A stretch of DNA of 37,375 nt, from positions 1 to 37,375 of IMG/VR virus record IMGVR_UViG_3300043435_000893. One strand, 5' to 3'. Numbering within the stretch: position 1 is the stretch's first letter; the number at the start of each line of letters is the position of its first letter. The DNA is from a virus. A model generated the notes under the pieces. That model worked only from the letters and a program-made list of their open reading frames with translations, was not told the DNA's origin and made no database searches. A program made the position numbers and the translations under genes. Positions 29,312 to 37,375 of this stretch are shown piece after piece.

Positions 29312-30388
29312 ATGTCTGCGGGCTGGGGTGATAATACTTGGGGCAACTTGGGTTGGGGCGGTATTACCGTCTACGAAGAAAGCGTCACTGAGTACCTCAC
29401 TACACCCAATGCTTGGGGTACGGCAGCATGGGGGGATGATACTTGGGGTGGCTTGGTTGCATTTAATGAAACCCAGACCGCAACAACCCAGTACAATGAG
29501 TCAATTATTGAACCTTTAGCCACGCCTACGCCTTGGGGTGAAGGTGCTTGGGGCTTTAGTGTTTGGGGCGGCTCTGGAGAGTTTGTAGATACGGTCTTTG
29601 GTGGTTTTGTTTTGGCGGCCTCAGTCACGGAAACTGCGGCTATATCTGAAACAAATGAAGCAATAACTACCTACACCAACGCTGTTTCAGACAGTATGGC
29701 TACCTCCACCACGGAGTCAGCCACAGCCAACTTCCCAGTATCCATAACAGAAACAACTGCGACAAGTACGACTGAAGCGGTAGCAGCAACATTTGCCAAA
29801 GATATAACAGAGACTGCGGCAATTTCAGAGGATCAGGCTGTAGCGGCTACGTTTGCTCAAAGTGTTACTGAAACAGCGGCGCTGACAGATGCAAATACAG
29901 CTATAACGGATTACACGACCACGGTTACTGAGACTGCTGTAACGTCTACAACCGAGTCTGCTACGGCAAACTTCCCAGTTTCTATTACTGAGACTAACGC
30001 CATCTTGTCGGTTGAAGAGGCCGTAGCTATCTTTGTAGGCAGTGTGACGGAATCTATGGCTATTGCGGAAGAGCAACTTGCCACGTTGATTATGACCATC
30101 ACGGAAACGATGGCTATAGCTGACTCGACTACGGTTGGAACGTATTACCAAGAATTTATTGCAGAGCTTGCGGCTATCATAGATAATCCGGTAGCGGCAA
30201 CAACGTACCCTGTAAGCCGGTCGGAAACGATGGCAATAGCAGAAACAAATGGTGGACGATTCTTGTGGGAAATTATTGATGACACACAAGGCGTTACATG
30301 GCAGAATATCAGCAATCCACAAACACCGGGCTGGTCGGATGTTGATACAACTGAATCGCCCGGTTGGACACAAATTTCTACACAGTAG
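29312..30388 (+). CDS. Repeat protein with WG motifs and 20-residue tandem repeats
   Basis: A 358-residue virion-type protein. Residues 1-90 have three blocks of Trp-Gly pairs (GWGDNTWGNLGWGG, AWGTAAWGDDTWGG, PWGEGAWGFSVWGG). Residues about 100-315 are eleven imperfect repeats of about 20 residues, such as SVTETAAISETNEAITTYTN and SITETTATSTTEAVAATFAK, with TET or SES at a fixed place. The C-terminal end repeats WxxIxxxxxPGW. The repeats suggest an extended beta-solenoid or helical fibre. No clear SD is visible before the ATG, so it may be coupled to the gene ahead. Confidence 0.6.
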   Translation: MSAGWGDNTWGNLGWGGITVYEESVTEYLTTPNAWGTAAWGDDTWGGLVAFNETQTATTQYNESIIEPLATPTPWGEGAWGFSVWGGSGEFVDTVFGGFVLAASVTETAAISETNEAITTYTNAVSDSMATSTTESATANFPVSITETTATSTTEAVAATFAKDITETAAISEDQAVAATFAQSVTETAALTDANTAITDYTTTVTETAVTSTTESATANFPVSITETNAILSVEEAVAIFVGSVTESMAIAEEQLATLIMTITETMAIADSTTVGTYYQEFIAELAAIIDNPVAATTYPVSRSETMAIAETNGGRFLWEIIDDTQGVTWQNISNPQTPGWSDVDTTESPGWTQISTQ

Positions 30389-30397
30389 GAGCAATAA

Positions 30398-31228
30398 ATG
30401 GCAAAGACATCCCTTATAGGTCTAACCCTCCCGGCAACAGGCACGCTGTCCGGTCAGTGGGGCGACACAGTCAACAACGCCATTTCCCAGATTGTGGACG
30501 TTGCGGTAGCTGGTACACAGACAATTACTGTTGATACAGACATTGATTTGGCGGTCACAGAGGGCACATACGCAAGCACGGGCCTAACAGCCAATAGCTC
30601 TCAATACGCAGTTCTCCTGTGCACGGGCGCGCGTACAGCACTACGTTTTATCAATACTCCAAAGCAAAGTAAAACCTACGTTGTTATCAACAACACCACG
30701 GGCGGATTTTCCGTAACAGTACGTGGCGGCCCTACATCTCCTACAACCGGTGTGACTGTATTGGCAGGAACTCGCGCAGTTATTGCTTGGGATGGCTCTG
30801 ACTTTGTAAACGTGGGTGGCGGCCTGCCAGCGGGTTCAAACACTCAAGTCCAGTTTAATAACTCAGGTGCATTTGGCGCTGCTGCTGGTTTAACGTGGGA
30901 TGGCACAACGCTGACGGCTAATAACTTTATTGACTCATCACTGACAGCCAGCAAGCCAGTCTTTACTGACGCAAGCAAAAACTTGGTGTCTACTGGAACA
31001 TTGGGTGTTGACCAAGGCGGTACAGGTCTTACCACAACTACGGCGTACAGCGTGGTATTCTCGGGCACAACAAGTACCGGCGCTTTTCAAGCCTCAATTG
31101 GCCCCGGTACAACAGGCTATCTGTTAACAAGTAATGGCGCAGGAGTTTTACCTTCATGGCAAGCCGCTCCCGCAACAGGCGCTACTCGCGGTCAAGCAGT
31201 GGCAATGGCTCTCGTCTTTGGTTTATAA
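30398..31228 (+). CDS. Tail fibre-like protein
   Basis: A 276-residue protein. The N-terminal part (LPATGTLSGQWGDTVNNAIS, QIVDVAVAGTQTITVD) is the usual start of phage fibre proteins, followed by strands ending VRGGPTSPTTGVTVLAGTRAVIAWDG. The middle NTQVQFNNSGAFGAAAGLTWD is a widespread motif in fibre tips. The GVDQGGTG phrase and the end GATRGQAVAMALVFG fit fibre proteins I know. It should help bind the host surface. SD TAGGAG is good. Confidence 0.7.
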   Translation: MAKTSLIGLTLPATGTLSGQWGDTVNNAISQIVDVAVAGTQTITVDTDIDLAVTEGTYASTGLTANSSQYAVLLCTGARTALRFINTPKQSKTYVVINNTTGGFSVTVRGGPTSPTTGVTVLAGTRAVIAWDGSDFVNVGGGLPAGSNTQVQFNNSGAFGAAAGLTWDGTTLTANNFIDSSLTASKPVFTDASKNLVSTGTLGVDQGGTGLTTTTAYSVVFSGTTSTGAFQASIGPGTTGYLLTSNGAGVLPSWQAAPATGATRGQAVAMALVFGL

Positions 31229-31237
31229 GGAAACATC

Positions 31238-31648
31238 ATGGCAAATCCAAATATTGCTGGTTCATCGCTCAAGATTTTTGGCAGGGTTGATTATTTAACA
31301 CCCGGTGGTACAAGTGCTTTGGTATTGCTGCCAAACGCATCTACAAGTAATCAGGTGCTTAAAATTAATCAAATTGTTGCGGCTAACGTAAACGGCTCGA
31401 CGGCGGTAGACACTACGGTGTCTATCTACACCAATGGCGCAGTTGCTAAAGGCTCTGCTCCTTCAAGCGGCACAGCCTACCCAATCGTGTCCACAGTATC
31501 GGTTCCTGCGGATGCTTCATTAATTGTTGTGGATAAAACAACAGCCATCTATTTGATGGAAGATCAATCCATTACAGTGACATCTGGCACGGCAAGCGGT
31601 ATTGCTTACACAATTAGCTACGAAATCCTTGACGGCCCAGCCACTTAA
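31238..31648 (+). CDS. Conserved virion protein
   Basis: A 136-residue beta-rich protein: SSLKIFGRVDYLTPGGTSALVLLPN, VLKINQIVAANVNGSTAVDTTVSIYTNG, TVSVPADASLIVVDKTTAIYLMEDQS and a closing ISYEIL. It resembles small phage proteins with a VxANxxGxxxxDxTVxI strand and a VPAxASLxVxDKxxxIYLxE segment, often near tail fibres. Probably a beta-sandwich structural component. SD TAAGGA is upstream. Confidence 0.65.
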   Translation: MANPNIAGSSLKIFGRVDYLTPGGTSALVLLPNASTSNQVLKINQIVAANVNGSTAVDTTVSIYTNGAVAKGSAPSSGTAYPIVSTVSVPADASLIVVDKTTAIYLMEDQSITVTSGTASGIAYTISYEILDGPAT

Positions 31649-31661
31649 TTGGGGGTAGAAG

Positions 31662-32810
31662 ATGTCCCAACGCTACCAAGGCGGGTTTATTACCGCTTCC
31701 TATAATGGGTTGAAATTACCTGATGCGCCTACTATTGGCACGGCTACACAAGCTACTCCTACATCGGTATCTGTAACCTTTACTGCACCTGCTAATGTTG
31801 GCGGTGGAGCAATTACAGGTTATACAGTGACTTCATCACCCGATGGACTTACAGGTACGGGAACATCTTCTCCAATTACAGTTTCAGGTTTGTCAACTGG
31901 CACGACTTACACATTTACAGTTACGGCTACAAACTCTTTTGGTACAGGCCCAGCAAGTGCGGCATCTAACAGTGTGACTCTTGCCACCTACACAACAAAT
32001 TTTTATTTACTACAAGCTGGCGGTGGCGGTGGTGGTAGAAACGATGGCGGTGGCGCTGGTGGTGCAGGCGGTCTTGTAATCTATGATAATTTTACTTTTA
32101 CTGCTACAAGTTATTCAGTATCAATAGGCGCGGGTGGCCCAGTCCACACACCCGGAACAAACTCAACTTTTGCTTCATCTACTGCTTCTGGTGGTGGTAG
32201 GGGTGGCGATAATTCTGAAGATACTGCTGGTATTTTGACTGGTGGTTGTGTAGGTTCTGCTGGTTCCACAGGCGGTGCGCCTTCTACTGGTACTGTAAGC
32301 CAAGCTAACCCTAGCGGTGGTGGTGTTGGTTTTGGAAATACTTGCGGTACTTTGGGTCTTGGCCCGTATCGACCCGGAGGTGGCGGTGGTACTGGCGCGG
32401 CAGGTCAAAATGGCACTGTCAATCCAACTGGTTCTGGTAATGGCGGTGCAGGTTATGAATGGCCTGTGGGTTCTGGTAATTACTACGGTGGCGGCGGTGG
32501 CGGCGGATTGCATTCTTCCGCAACTACCGCTGGCGCAGGAGGCATAGGCGGTGGCGGTGCTGGAGGAACTACTGGTGCTGTTAATGGTGGTGCTGGATTT
32601 GCCGGAACCGTTAATACAGGTGGTGGCGGTGGTGGTTCTGGCAATTTGTCAGGGTATCAGGGCGGTGCTGGCGGTTCAGGTGTTGTTGTTATTTCCTGCC
32701 CAGCCACGTTTACTGTTTCTCAGTCTGGATTAACAATGACAACAGTAACAGTAGGCAGTAAAAAAGTCACGACCATTACTGCTGGTACTGGCACATTTAT
32801 TTTGTCATAG
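31662..32810 (+). CDS. Adhesin: fibronectin-III domain plus glycine-rich region
   Basis: A 382-residue protein. Residues 1-20 (MSQRYQGGFITASYNGLKLP) look like a docking tail. Residues about 20-110 form a fibronectin type III domain (PDAPTIGTATQATPTSVSV ... GYTVTSSPDG ... TTYTFTVTATNSFGTGPAS). From about 115 the protein is a glycine-rich region with blocks such as AGGGGGGRNDGGGAGGAGG, like polyglycine-II sandwich tips of T4-type gp38 adhesins. The end GGSGVVVISC... TFILS closes the fold. It probably recognises a host receptor. Confidence 0.7.
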   Translation: MSQRYQGGFITASYNGLKLPDAPTIGTATQATPTSVSVTFTAPANVGGGAITGYTVTSSPDGLTGTGTSSPITVSGLSTGTTYTFTVTATNSFGTGPASAASNSVTLATYTTNFYLLQAGGGGGGRNDGGGAGGAGGLVIYDNFTFTATSYSVSIGAGGPVHTPGTNSTFASSTASGGGRGGDNSEDTAGILTGGCVGSAGSTGGAPSTGTVSQANPSGGGVGFGNTCGTLGLGPYRPGGGGGTGAAGQNGTVNPTGSGNGGAGYEWPVGSGNYYGGGGGGGLHSSATTAGAGGIGGGGAGGTTGAVNGGAGFAGTVNTGGGGGGSGNLSGYQGGAGGSGVVVISCPATFTVSQSGLTMTTVTVGSKKVTTITAGTGTFILS

Positions 32811-32818
32811 GATAAACA

Positions 32819-33733
32819 ATGCCTAATTATTCAGGATCATGGACATTAAGACAGCAGATGCAGGCTATTGCGGCTGGCACTTGGCCTATCGTTATACCAG
32901 TAGATTTTCTTGTGGTTGCTGGCGGTGGTGCTGGTGGTGGCAATATAGCCAATACCCAACTTACTGGAGGGGGTGGTGGTGGTGCTGGCGGCATGAAAAC
33001 TGGTTCATCTTTTAGTTTAAGTGGCTCATTTACTGTTACTGTTGGCGCTGGTGGTGCAGGGTCATCTAGCGTTCAAGGTGCTAGTGGTTCTAATTCTGTA
33101 TTTAGTTCTATTACATCTACAGGTGGTGGTGCTGGCGGCAATCAGTCAGCGGCTGGCCCACAACCTTATGTTTCGGGTTTGGCTGGCGGCTCTGGAGGTG
33201 GTGGTAGTTCTGATGCCGTAGTAGACCCCGGCCCCGGTGGTTCTGCCACCCCATCAGGTCAAGGAAATGCTGGTGGAACAGGAACTTATACCGCTAGTGC
33301 TTATGGTGGAGGTGGTGGTGGTGGCGCGGGTGCGGTAGGCGCAAATGGAACTTCTAGTGCTGGTGGTAATGGCGGTACGGGGTCTGCATCATCTATTAGT
33401 GGCTCATCTGTCACTTATGCTGGTGGTGGCGGTGCTGGCACATACACATCTGGAACATTAGGGCTAGGTGGTTCTGGTGGTGGCGGTAATGCCGCAAGAG
33501 GTGGAACATCAGGTAGTGGAACCGCAAATCTTGGTGGTGGCGGTGGCGGTAATGGCGGTACTGGCACAGCAACGGCTGGTGGCAATGGTGGTTCTGGTGT
33601 CGTCATTATTTCCTATCCATCAACAAGCCCTGATTTGACATCTATTGGTGCGGGGTTAACTTACGCAAAAACAACTTCTGGTGGAAACACTATTTATACA
33701 TTTACTGCTGGCACAGGAACAGTTACTGTCTAA
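32819..33733 (+). CDS. Glycine-rich adhesin
   Basis: A 304-residue protein similar in body to the previous one. Residues 1-28 (YSGSWTLRQQMQAIAAGTWP) are a docking segment. The rest is a polyglycine-type region (VDFLVVAGGGAGGG ... GGSGVVIISYPS) closing with strands GNTIYTFTAGTGTVTV. It lacks the fibronectin domain. It is probably a second receptor-binding tip protein. AGGATAAAC before the ATG is a usable SD. Confidence 0.7.
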   Translation: MPNYSGSWTLRQQMQAIAAGTWPIVIPVDFLVVAGGGAGGGNIANTQLTGGGGGGAGGMKTGSSFSLSGSFTVTVGAGGAGSSSVQGASGSNSVFSSITSTGGGAGGNQSAAGPQPYVSGLAGGSGGGGSSDAVVDPGPGGSATPSGQGNAGGTGTYTASAYGGGGGGGAGAVGANGTSSAGGNGGTGSASSISGSSVTYAGGGGAGTYTSGTLGLGGSGGGGNAARGGTSGSGTANLGGGGGGNGGTGTATAGGNGGSGVVIISYPSTSPDLTSIGAGLTYAKTTSGGNTIYTFTAGTGTVTV

Positions 33734-33742
33734 GGAATGAAC

Positions 33743-34120
33743 ATGGCACATTACGCATTTTTAGATTCAAACAACATTGTTACCGAAGTCATCGTTGGTA
33801 AAAACGAGGGCGAAGACGGTATTGATTGGGAGCAGTGGTACGGCGAGTTTCGTGGTCAAACGTGTAAACGTACAAGTTATAACACTGTGGAAGGCGGTCA
33901 CAGAAATAGTGGCACACCTTTCCGCAAGAACTACGCTGGGATTGGCTACACATACGATGCTGGACGCGATGCTTTTATTGCACCCAAACCGTTTGCGTCT
34001 TGGGTTCTTGATGAAACAAAATGTATTTGGAACGCCCCAACACCGATGCCGGTTGAAGAAGGTAAATCATTCCGCTGGGACGAGCCAACAACATCTTGGG
34101 TTGAGGTGACTAATGTCTAA
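33743..34120 (+). CDS. Conserved phage protein near tail fibres
   Basis: A 125-residue protein beginning MAHYAFLDSNNIVTEVIVGKNE and ending W-D-E-PTTSWVEVTNV. It is a common aquatic phage family: a HxAxLDxNNIVxxVIVxxxxE start, TSYN, KNYAGIGYTYD, AFIAPKPFASWVLDE and WxAPxPxP. The function is not established; its position suggests a tail or virion protein. I start it at 33743, six bases past AAGGA, rather than at the ATG at 33737, which directly abuts the SD. It overlaps the next gene by 8 bp. Confidence 0.7.
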   Translation: MAHYAFLDSNNIVTEVIVGKNEGEDGIDWEQWYGEFRGQTCKRTSYNTVEGGHRNSGTPFRKNYAGIGYTYDAGRDAFIAPKPFASWVLDETKCIWNAPTPMPVEEGKSFRWDEPTTSWVEVTNV

Positions 34121-36194
34121 ACAGTACCCCGGTGGCCTAATTACAAAAAATCCAGTCGTACCTAGCGGCCCGTATCAAAACAGTACAGCGTCTGGTATTT
34201 GGACGCTTGACCAACAAGCGTATTGGGCAAAACTAGGCCAATGGCCCACCGCTGGTAACATTTTACCAGTAGACGCACAATTCAACTACGTCACTATGCT
34301 TTTGCATGGTGATGGGACTAATGGCGCTCAAAACAATACATTCTTAGACAGCAGTACAAACAACTTCACTATTACCCGAAACGGCAATACAACCCAAGGT
34401 TCTTTCTCGCCTTATGGGTCTAATTGGTCTAACTTTTTTGACGGCACTGGTGATTACCTTTCTTTAGCTGACAATGCAAATTTAAATCCAGCAACACAAG
34501 ATTTCGTCATGGAAGCATGGGTATATCTTACAGGTACAACAGGTAGCAATCAAGGTATCAATGGTAAAGGAACTGCTGGCACAGATGGATATACATTATT
34601 TGTAACTGATGCTCTAGTGTTATCTTTTGTTTGGAATGGCACTGGAGGAGCAACAATAACTGGTGGCACACTTGCACTGAATACATGGAATCATGTTGCT
34701 GCAGTTAGAAATAGCAGTGTGATTCGTTTATATCTCAATGGAGTAGGCGCTGGTTCGTCTACTGCTTGCACAACAGATATCACATCAACAGCAACTAAAT
34801 TTGTTGGTCAGGCTCGCGGTGGTAGTCCTATATTAGGTTACATAAGTAATTATAGAATGACCAAAGGCTCACTCCCGTCAGGATATGACGCAACATCGTC
34901 AACTCTAACTGTTCCAACTGCACCCCTTACGGCAATTTCTGGTACATCTTTGTTGACTTGCCAAAGCAACCGATTTATTGATAACAGTGCAAATAACTTT
35001 GCCATCACAGTCAACGGCAACACAAGCGTTCAACGCTTTAACCCATTTGGTGCTTCTTCTCCCTACTCCACAAGCGTGATTGGTGGGTCAGGGTACTTTG
35101 ATGGTAGTGGGGATTCTTTGGCTACGGCAAGTAGCGCAGATTTTGGTTTTGGCACTGGTGATTTTACTATTGAGTGTTGGGCTTATCCACTTTCAAGTGC
35201 GGCTCAAAGATTGGTCTTTTTTTCTAATGACATAAATAACTTAGACCTTGGTTTTAGTTCTCTTGATACATTTCAATATTACAACGGAAGCGTCAATAAC
35301 ACAGGTGTTTCTGCGTCATCTCGACAATGGTTTCATTTTGCGGTATCGAGAACTTCTGGCACTACAAGCGTTTACATCAATGGTGTTAGAACAAATAATA
35401 TTACCGATTCAACAGATACAACTACAAGGTCAGTACAAATTGGAAATTCACCAAGTTCAAATCCTTTTAATGGATACATCAATGATGTGCGAATTATCAA
35501 AGGAACTGGAATTTACTCTGGAACAACAATAACAGTACCTACTGCGCCATTAACAGCAGTTACAAATACCAAACTATTGCTTAACTACACCAATGGCGCA
35601 ATCTTTGACAACGCCATGATGAACGACTTAGAAACTGTGGGTAACGCACAGATTTCTACAAGTGTGGTGAAGTATGGAACCGGATCAATATATTTTGATG
35701 GGACAGGAGATGGTTTATTTACTAGAAGCACACCAGATTTAGCATTTGGAACTGGTGATTTTACTGTTGAACTTTGGCTTAACTTAGCGGCAAACCTTAA
35801 TGCGTATGCAAATGTTATACAAATGGGAAGAACTGGTAATGCTTTTACTATTGAAGCGCAAGCAACAGTTAATGTTTTAACTTTAACAAATTATACAAGT
35901 ACAGTTTATTTCTCCTCAAGTACAGCACTAACAACTGGCACATGGATTCATATTGCGGCAACAAGGGCATCGGGCACTTTACGCTTGTTTCAAAATGGAA
36001 TTCTAGTTGGTAGTGCGGCAAATACAGTTGATTTTACAAATACCGGAACTGGCGTTTATATTGGTAGAGCTAGTGACTCAGGGGAAGAGATAAACGGCTA
36101 CATAGATGAACTACGCATTACCAAAGGCTATGCCAGATACACAGCAAACTTTACACCGCCAACCGAGGCATTTCTCAACATTGGCCCAAATTAA
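34113..36194 (+). CDS. Triple LamG-type lectin domain fibre protein
   Basis: A 693-residue protein with three concanavalin A-like (LamG) modules. They lie at about 62-255, 285-475 and 490-690 and are marked by GYFDGSGDS or FDGTGD, DFxxExWxY/L, W-H-x-A-x-x-R and GYIxxxRxxKG. The N-terminal 50 residues combine two phrases seen in the two glycine-rich neighbours, YPGGLITKNP and SGIWTLDQQAYWAKLGQWP, so it probably docks to the same fibre site. The modules should bind host glycans. SD GAGG is upstream, and the gene overlaps its predecessor by 8 bp. Confidence 0.8.
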   Translation: MSKQYPGGLITKNPVVPSGPYQNSTASGIWTLDQQAYWAKLGQWPTAGNILPVDAQFNYVTMLLHGDGTNGAQNNTFLDSSTNNFTITRNGNTTQGSFSPYGSNWSNFFDGTGDYLSLADNANLNPATQDFVMEAWVYLTGTTGSNQGINGKGTAGTDGYTLFVTDALVLSFVWNGTGGATITGGTLALNTWNHVAAVRNSSVIRLYLNGVGAGSSTACTTDITSTATKFVGQARGGSPILGYISNYRMTKGSLPSGYDATSSTLTVPTAPLTAISGTSLLTCQSNRFIDNSANNFAITVNGNTSVQRFNPFGASSPYSTSVIGGSGYFDGSGDSLATASSADFGFGTGDFTIECWAYPLSSAAQRLVFFSNDINNLDLGFSSLDTFQYYNGSVNNTGVSASSRQWFHFAVSRTSGTTSVYINGVRTNNITDSTDTTTRSVQIGNSPSSNPFNGYINDVRIIKGTGIYSGTTITVPTAPLTAVTNTKLLLNYTNGAIFDNAMMNDLETVGNAQISTSVVKYGTGSIYFDGTGDGLFTRSTPDLAFGTGDFTVELWLNLAANLNAYANVIQMGRTGNAFTIEAQATVNVLTLTNYTSTVYFSSSTALTTGTWIHIAATRASGTLRLFQNGILVGSAANTVDFTNTGTGVYIGRASDSGEEINGYIDELRITKGYARYTANFTPPTEAFLNIGPN

Positions 36195-36203
36195 GGAGCA
36201 TTC

Positions 36204-36656
36204 ATGTTTATTGCAAAAGTAGAAAACGGAAACATCGGCGAGATCATCGACTTCCGCACATATTTTGGAAAAACCACATCGGTCACAGACGAGCAGTTAA
36301 CGGCTCAAGGTTTTGTCAGAGTCAACCTGTTTCGCGCCCATGACCGCCTAACACAGAAGCTTGTGTCTGCTACGCCCGTGCTAGAAAACGGCTGGGTGTA
36401 CACGGTTGCTGTAGCTAACCTGACCGCAGAAGAAATCCAATCTGCCAAAGACAGCGCAATGGCTCAGATTCGTGGTCAGCGTAACAGCTTGCTTGCAGCC
36501 TGTGACTGGACGCAGATTGCCGACAGCACCGCAGATAAGACTGTATGGGCTACATACAGAACCGCATTGCGTAATCTGCCAGCCACAATTACTGGTGATC
36601 CTCGTACATTCTCTGACTGGCCTCACGACCCTAACTGGGTTGATCGGACAATCTAA
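36204..36656 (+). CDS. Tail fibre assembly-type protein
   Basis: A 150-residue protein. The C-terminal part has AQIRGQRNSLLAACDWTQIADST, WATYRTALRNLPA and WPHDPNW, a pattern found in phage tail assembly chaperone (Caudo_TAP) proteins. The N-terminal part (FIAKVENGNIGEIIDFRTYF) reads as strands. It probably helps fold or attach the large fibre protein just upstream. SD AAGGAG precedes the ATG at 36204. Confidence 0.7.
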   Translation: MFIAKVENGNIGEIIDFRTYFGKTTSVTDEQLTAQGFVRVNLFRAHDRLTQKLVSATPVLENGWVYTVAVANLTAEEIQSAKDSAMAQIRGQRNSLLAACDWTQIADSTADKTVWATYRTALRNLPATITGDPRTFSDWPHDPNWVDRTI

Positions 36657-36658
36657 TC

Positions 36659-36751
36659 ATGTGGGACTGGGCTGAAGCATTCATTGCGGCAGTCCTTATT
36701 GTGGCCTTCGTCATCTATGGCACGTACATAATTGCATGGAGTATGGTGTGA
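36659..36751 (+). CDS. 30-residue membrane mini-protein
   Basis: A 30-residue peptide, MWDWAEAFIAAVLIVAFVIY followed by GTYIIAWSMV, starting 2 bases after the tail-assembly stop. It is one hydrophobic helix (residues about 7-28) with a short acidic N-terminus. Similar tiny proteins of the MWDW type occur in other aquatic phages next to lysis genes, so it may be a holin-like or accessory membrane protein. The protein is too small to assign more. Confidence 0.55.
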   Translation: MWDWAEAFIAAVLIVAFVIYGTYIIAWSMV

Positions 36752-36754
36752 TAA

Positions 36755-37042
36755 ATGCGTTGGCTCATTCTGTTACTGCTGTTGGGGCTAGTTGGAGCCG
36801 TAGCCAAGAACGGCTGTCATGTGCGCGAGTTCTGGTCAATTGCTTGGACAATCCACAACCCTTCAGAGCGCCATCAGCAGATGTCCATGTGGCTAACAAA
36901 CAATGCACAGCACTGTCGATCACAAGATTATGTGGTGATGTGGAACAATTTGTCAGAGTGGGCTGGCGCGGCGGATTCAGCAGAACTCAGAACTAAAGTC
37001 ATTCATGGATACAAAGATGCACTTGAGCGAGAGAAGAAATGA
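36755..37042 (+). CDS. Exported small protein with signal peptide
   Basis: A 95-residue protein. Residues 1-17 (MRWLILLLLLGLVGAVA) form a signal peptide or a membrane anchor. The mature part has Cys21 and Cys54 (KNGCHVREFW and AQHCRSQDY), which may form a disulfide, so the protein is likely periplasmic. The pattern SIAWTIHNPSERHQQM ... WNNLSEWAGAADSAELR ... VIHGYKDALEREKK matches a phage family I recall near lysis genes. It overlaps the next gene by 4 bp (ATGA). Confidence 0.65.
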   Translation: MRWLILLLLLGLVGAVAKNGCHVREFWSIAWTIHNPSERHQQMSMWLTNNAQHCRSQDYVVMWNNLSEWAGAADSAELRTKVIHGYKDALEREKK

Positions 37043-37278
37043 AGATCAGCTACGACAAGTGGTATCCGATTGTTCAGCCTCAAACCAGTGTGCAAACGGA
37101 AGCGTTTGCCAAACGGGTGCAAAGGCTTGACGCTGAACGTGCTTTAAACACACAAATAGCGCAACAGGTAAAGAAGTTTCACCAATATGAGTATGAGATT
37201 TATGAATACAGGATGCGGCAGATCACAATAAACATTGATATCACAAACCTTAAACGCGAGATTGACAAACTTGTATGA
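37039..37278 (+). CDS. Small coiled-coil protein
   Basis: A 79-residue protein, mostly one charged helix (TEAFAKRVQRLDAERALNTQIAQQVKKFHQYEYEIYEYRMRQ, then ITNLKREIDKLV). It should form a coiled coil. The start overlaps the previous stop (ATGA), and the stop overlaps the next ATG in the same way. A lysis or virion role fits, but no family is recognised. Confidence 0.6.
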   Translation: MKISYDKWYPIVQPQTSVQTEAFAKRVQRLDAERALNTQIAQQVKKFHQYEYEIYEYRMRQITINIDITNLKREIDKLV

Positions 37279-37375
37279 CCAGAAAACCGATACCCAGACC
37301 GGTCAAGAAACCCACACCGGACACGAGGGACAAGCTGACGCTGTACGTCACGCTCATGGTAAGCACAACCCTATG
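37275..37375 (+). CDS. Start of a small membrane protein (partial)
   Basis: A gene that starts at the ATGA overlap and runs off the window after 33 residues: a basic, Pro-rich cytoplasmic tail (MTRKPIPRPVKKPTPDTRDK) followed by the beginning of a hydrophobic segment (LTLYVTLMVSTTL). This fits a one- or two-helix membrane protein such as a holin. The rest is not available. Confidence 0.55.
   Translation, partial: MTRKPIPRPVKKPTPDTRDKLTLYVTLMVSTTL

Noticed and set aside
29312-29600. Trp-Gly blocks as a beta-propeller
   Set aside because: There are only three short blocks and they lack propeller length and spacing.
32000-33600. GGT-rich repeats as CRISPR-like or satellite array
   Set aside because: They are codon runs for glycine in coding frames, without spacers or a regular period.
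33415-33606. Minus-strand frame rich in proline
   Set aside because: It is the antisense shadow of the glycine-rich adhesin.
1-37375. Integrase, repressor pair or attachment site indicating a temperate phage
   Set aside because: No integrase or excisionase motif is seen. The HTH protein at 1122 alone does not make a lysogeny module. The part of the genome outside the window is unknown.
1-37375. tRNA genes
   Set aside because: No cloverleaf with a TTCGA-type T loop and acceptor stem was noticed by eye; a tRNA scan would settle it.

Overview
The window is a contiguous piece of a tailed double-stranded DNA phage genome (Caudoviricetes). The evidence is a PolA-family DNA polymerase tail, both terminase subunits, a P22-type portal, scaffold, a HK97-fold major capsid protein, head-tail adaptors, a long fibre and adhesin block and the start of a probable lysis region. 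I see no tape-measure gene, integrase, tRNA, rRNA or CRISPR array. Together with the P22-like portal and gp4-like adaptor this suggests a short-tailed virus with no sign of lysogeny in this window. Many small proteins resemble families I associate with uncultured freshwater phages. A recurrent Shine-Dalgarno word, AGAAAGGA, is complementary to the ...CCUCCUUUCU 16S 3' end I recall for Betaproteobacteria, so a betaproteobacterial host is a reasonable inference, not a demonstrated fact.

Layout. (1) Positions 1-231 hold the end of polA on the plus strand. (2) Positions 232-5092 hold a tightly packed leftward operon of 13 genes with many 4-bp ATGA/GTGA overlaps: GIY-YIG nuclease, HTH plus DUF6378-like protein, zinc-ribbon protein, glycosyltransferase and small conserved phage proteins. 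(3) Positions 5093-5633 form a divergent control region with one strong sigma70-like promoter pointing each way and several inverted repeats. (4) Positions 5634-6911 hold a small DUF7303-like protein, the small terminase and a VRR-NUC-type nuclease. (5) Positions 6912-12094 hold a block of small accessory genes that separates the small from the large terminase. Several genes have their own leader made of an extended -10 promoter, often a stem-loop, and the AGAAAGGATAGAGA ribosome-binding word. Two gene-free gaps in this block contain terminators, perfect palindromes and two identical copies of a 29-bp G-rich repeat. (6) Positions 12095-24569 hold the packaging and head module: large terminase, a 1599-residue multidomain protein with a lytic transglycosylase domain, portal, GroES-like co-chaperonin, scaffold and capsid. 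(7) Positions 24717-28317 hold small head proteins and adaptors. (8) Positions 28321-36656 hold tail and fibre proteins, including a 20-residue-repeat protein, two glycine-rich adhesins, a triple LamG protein and a tail assembly protein. (9) Positions 36659-37375 hold small membrane and exported proteins, probably the start of the lysis cassette; the last one runs off the window.

The most interesting material is the set of repeated promoter/stem-loop/extended-SD leaders, the paired G-rich repeats in the gene-free gaps, the giant modular protein built around repeated GG linkers, and the three consecutive adhesins that share N-terminal docking motifs. All functions are read from sequence by eye; no database search was run.
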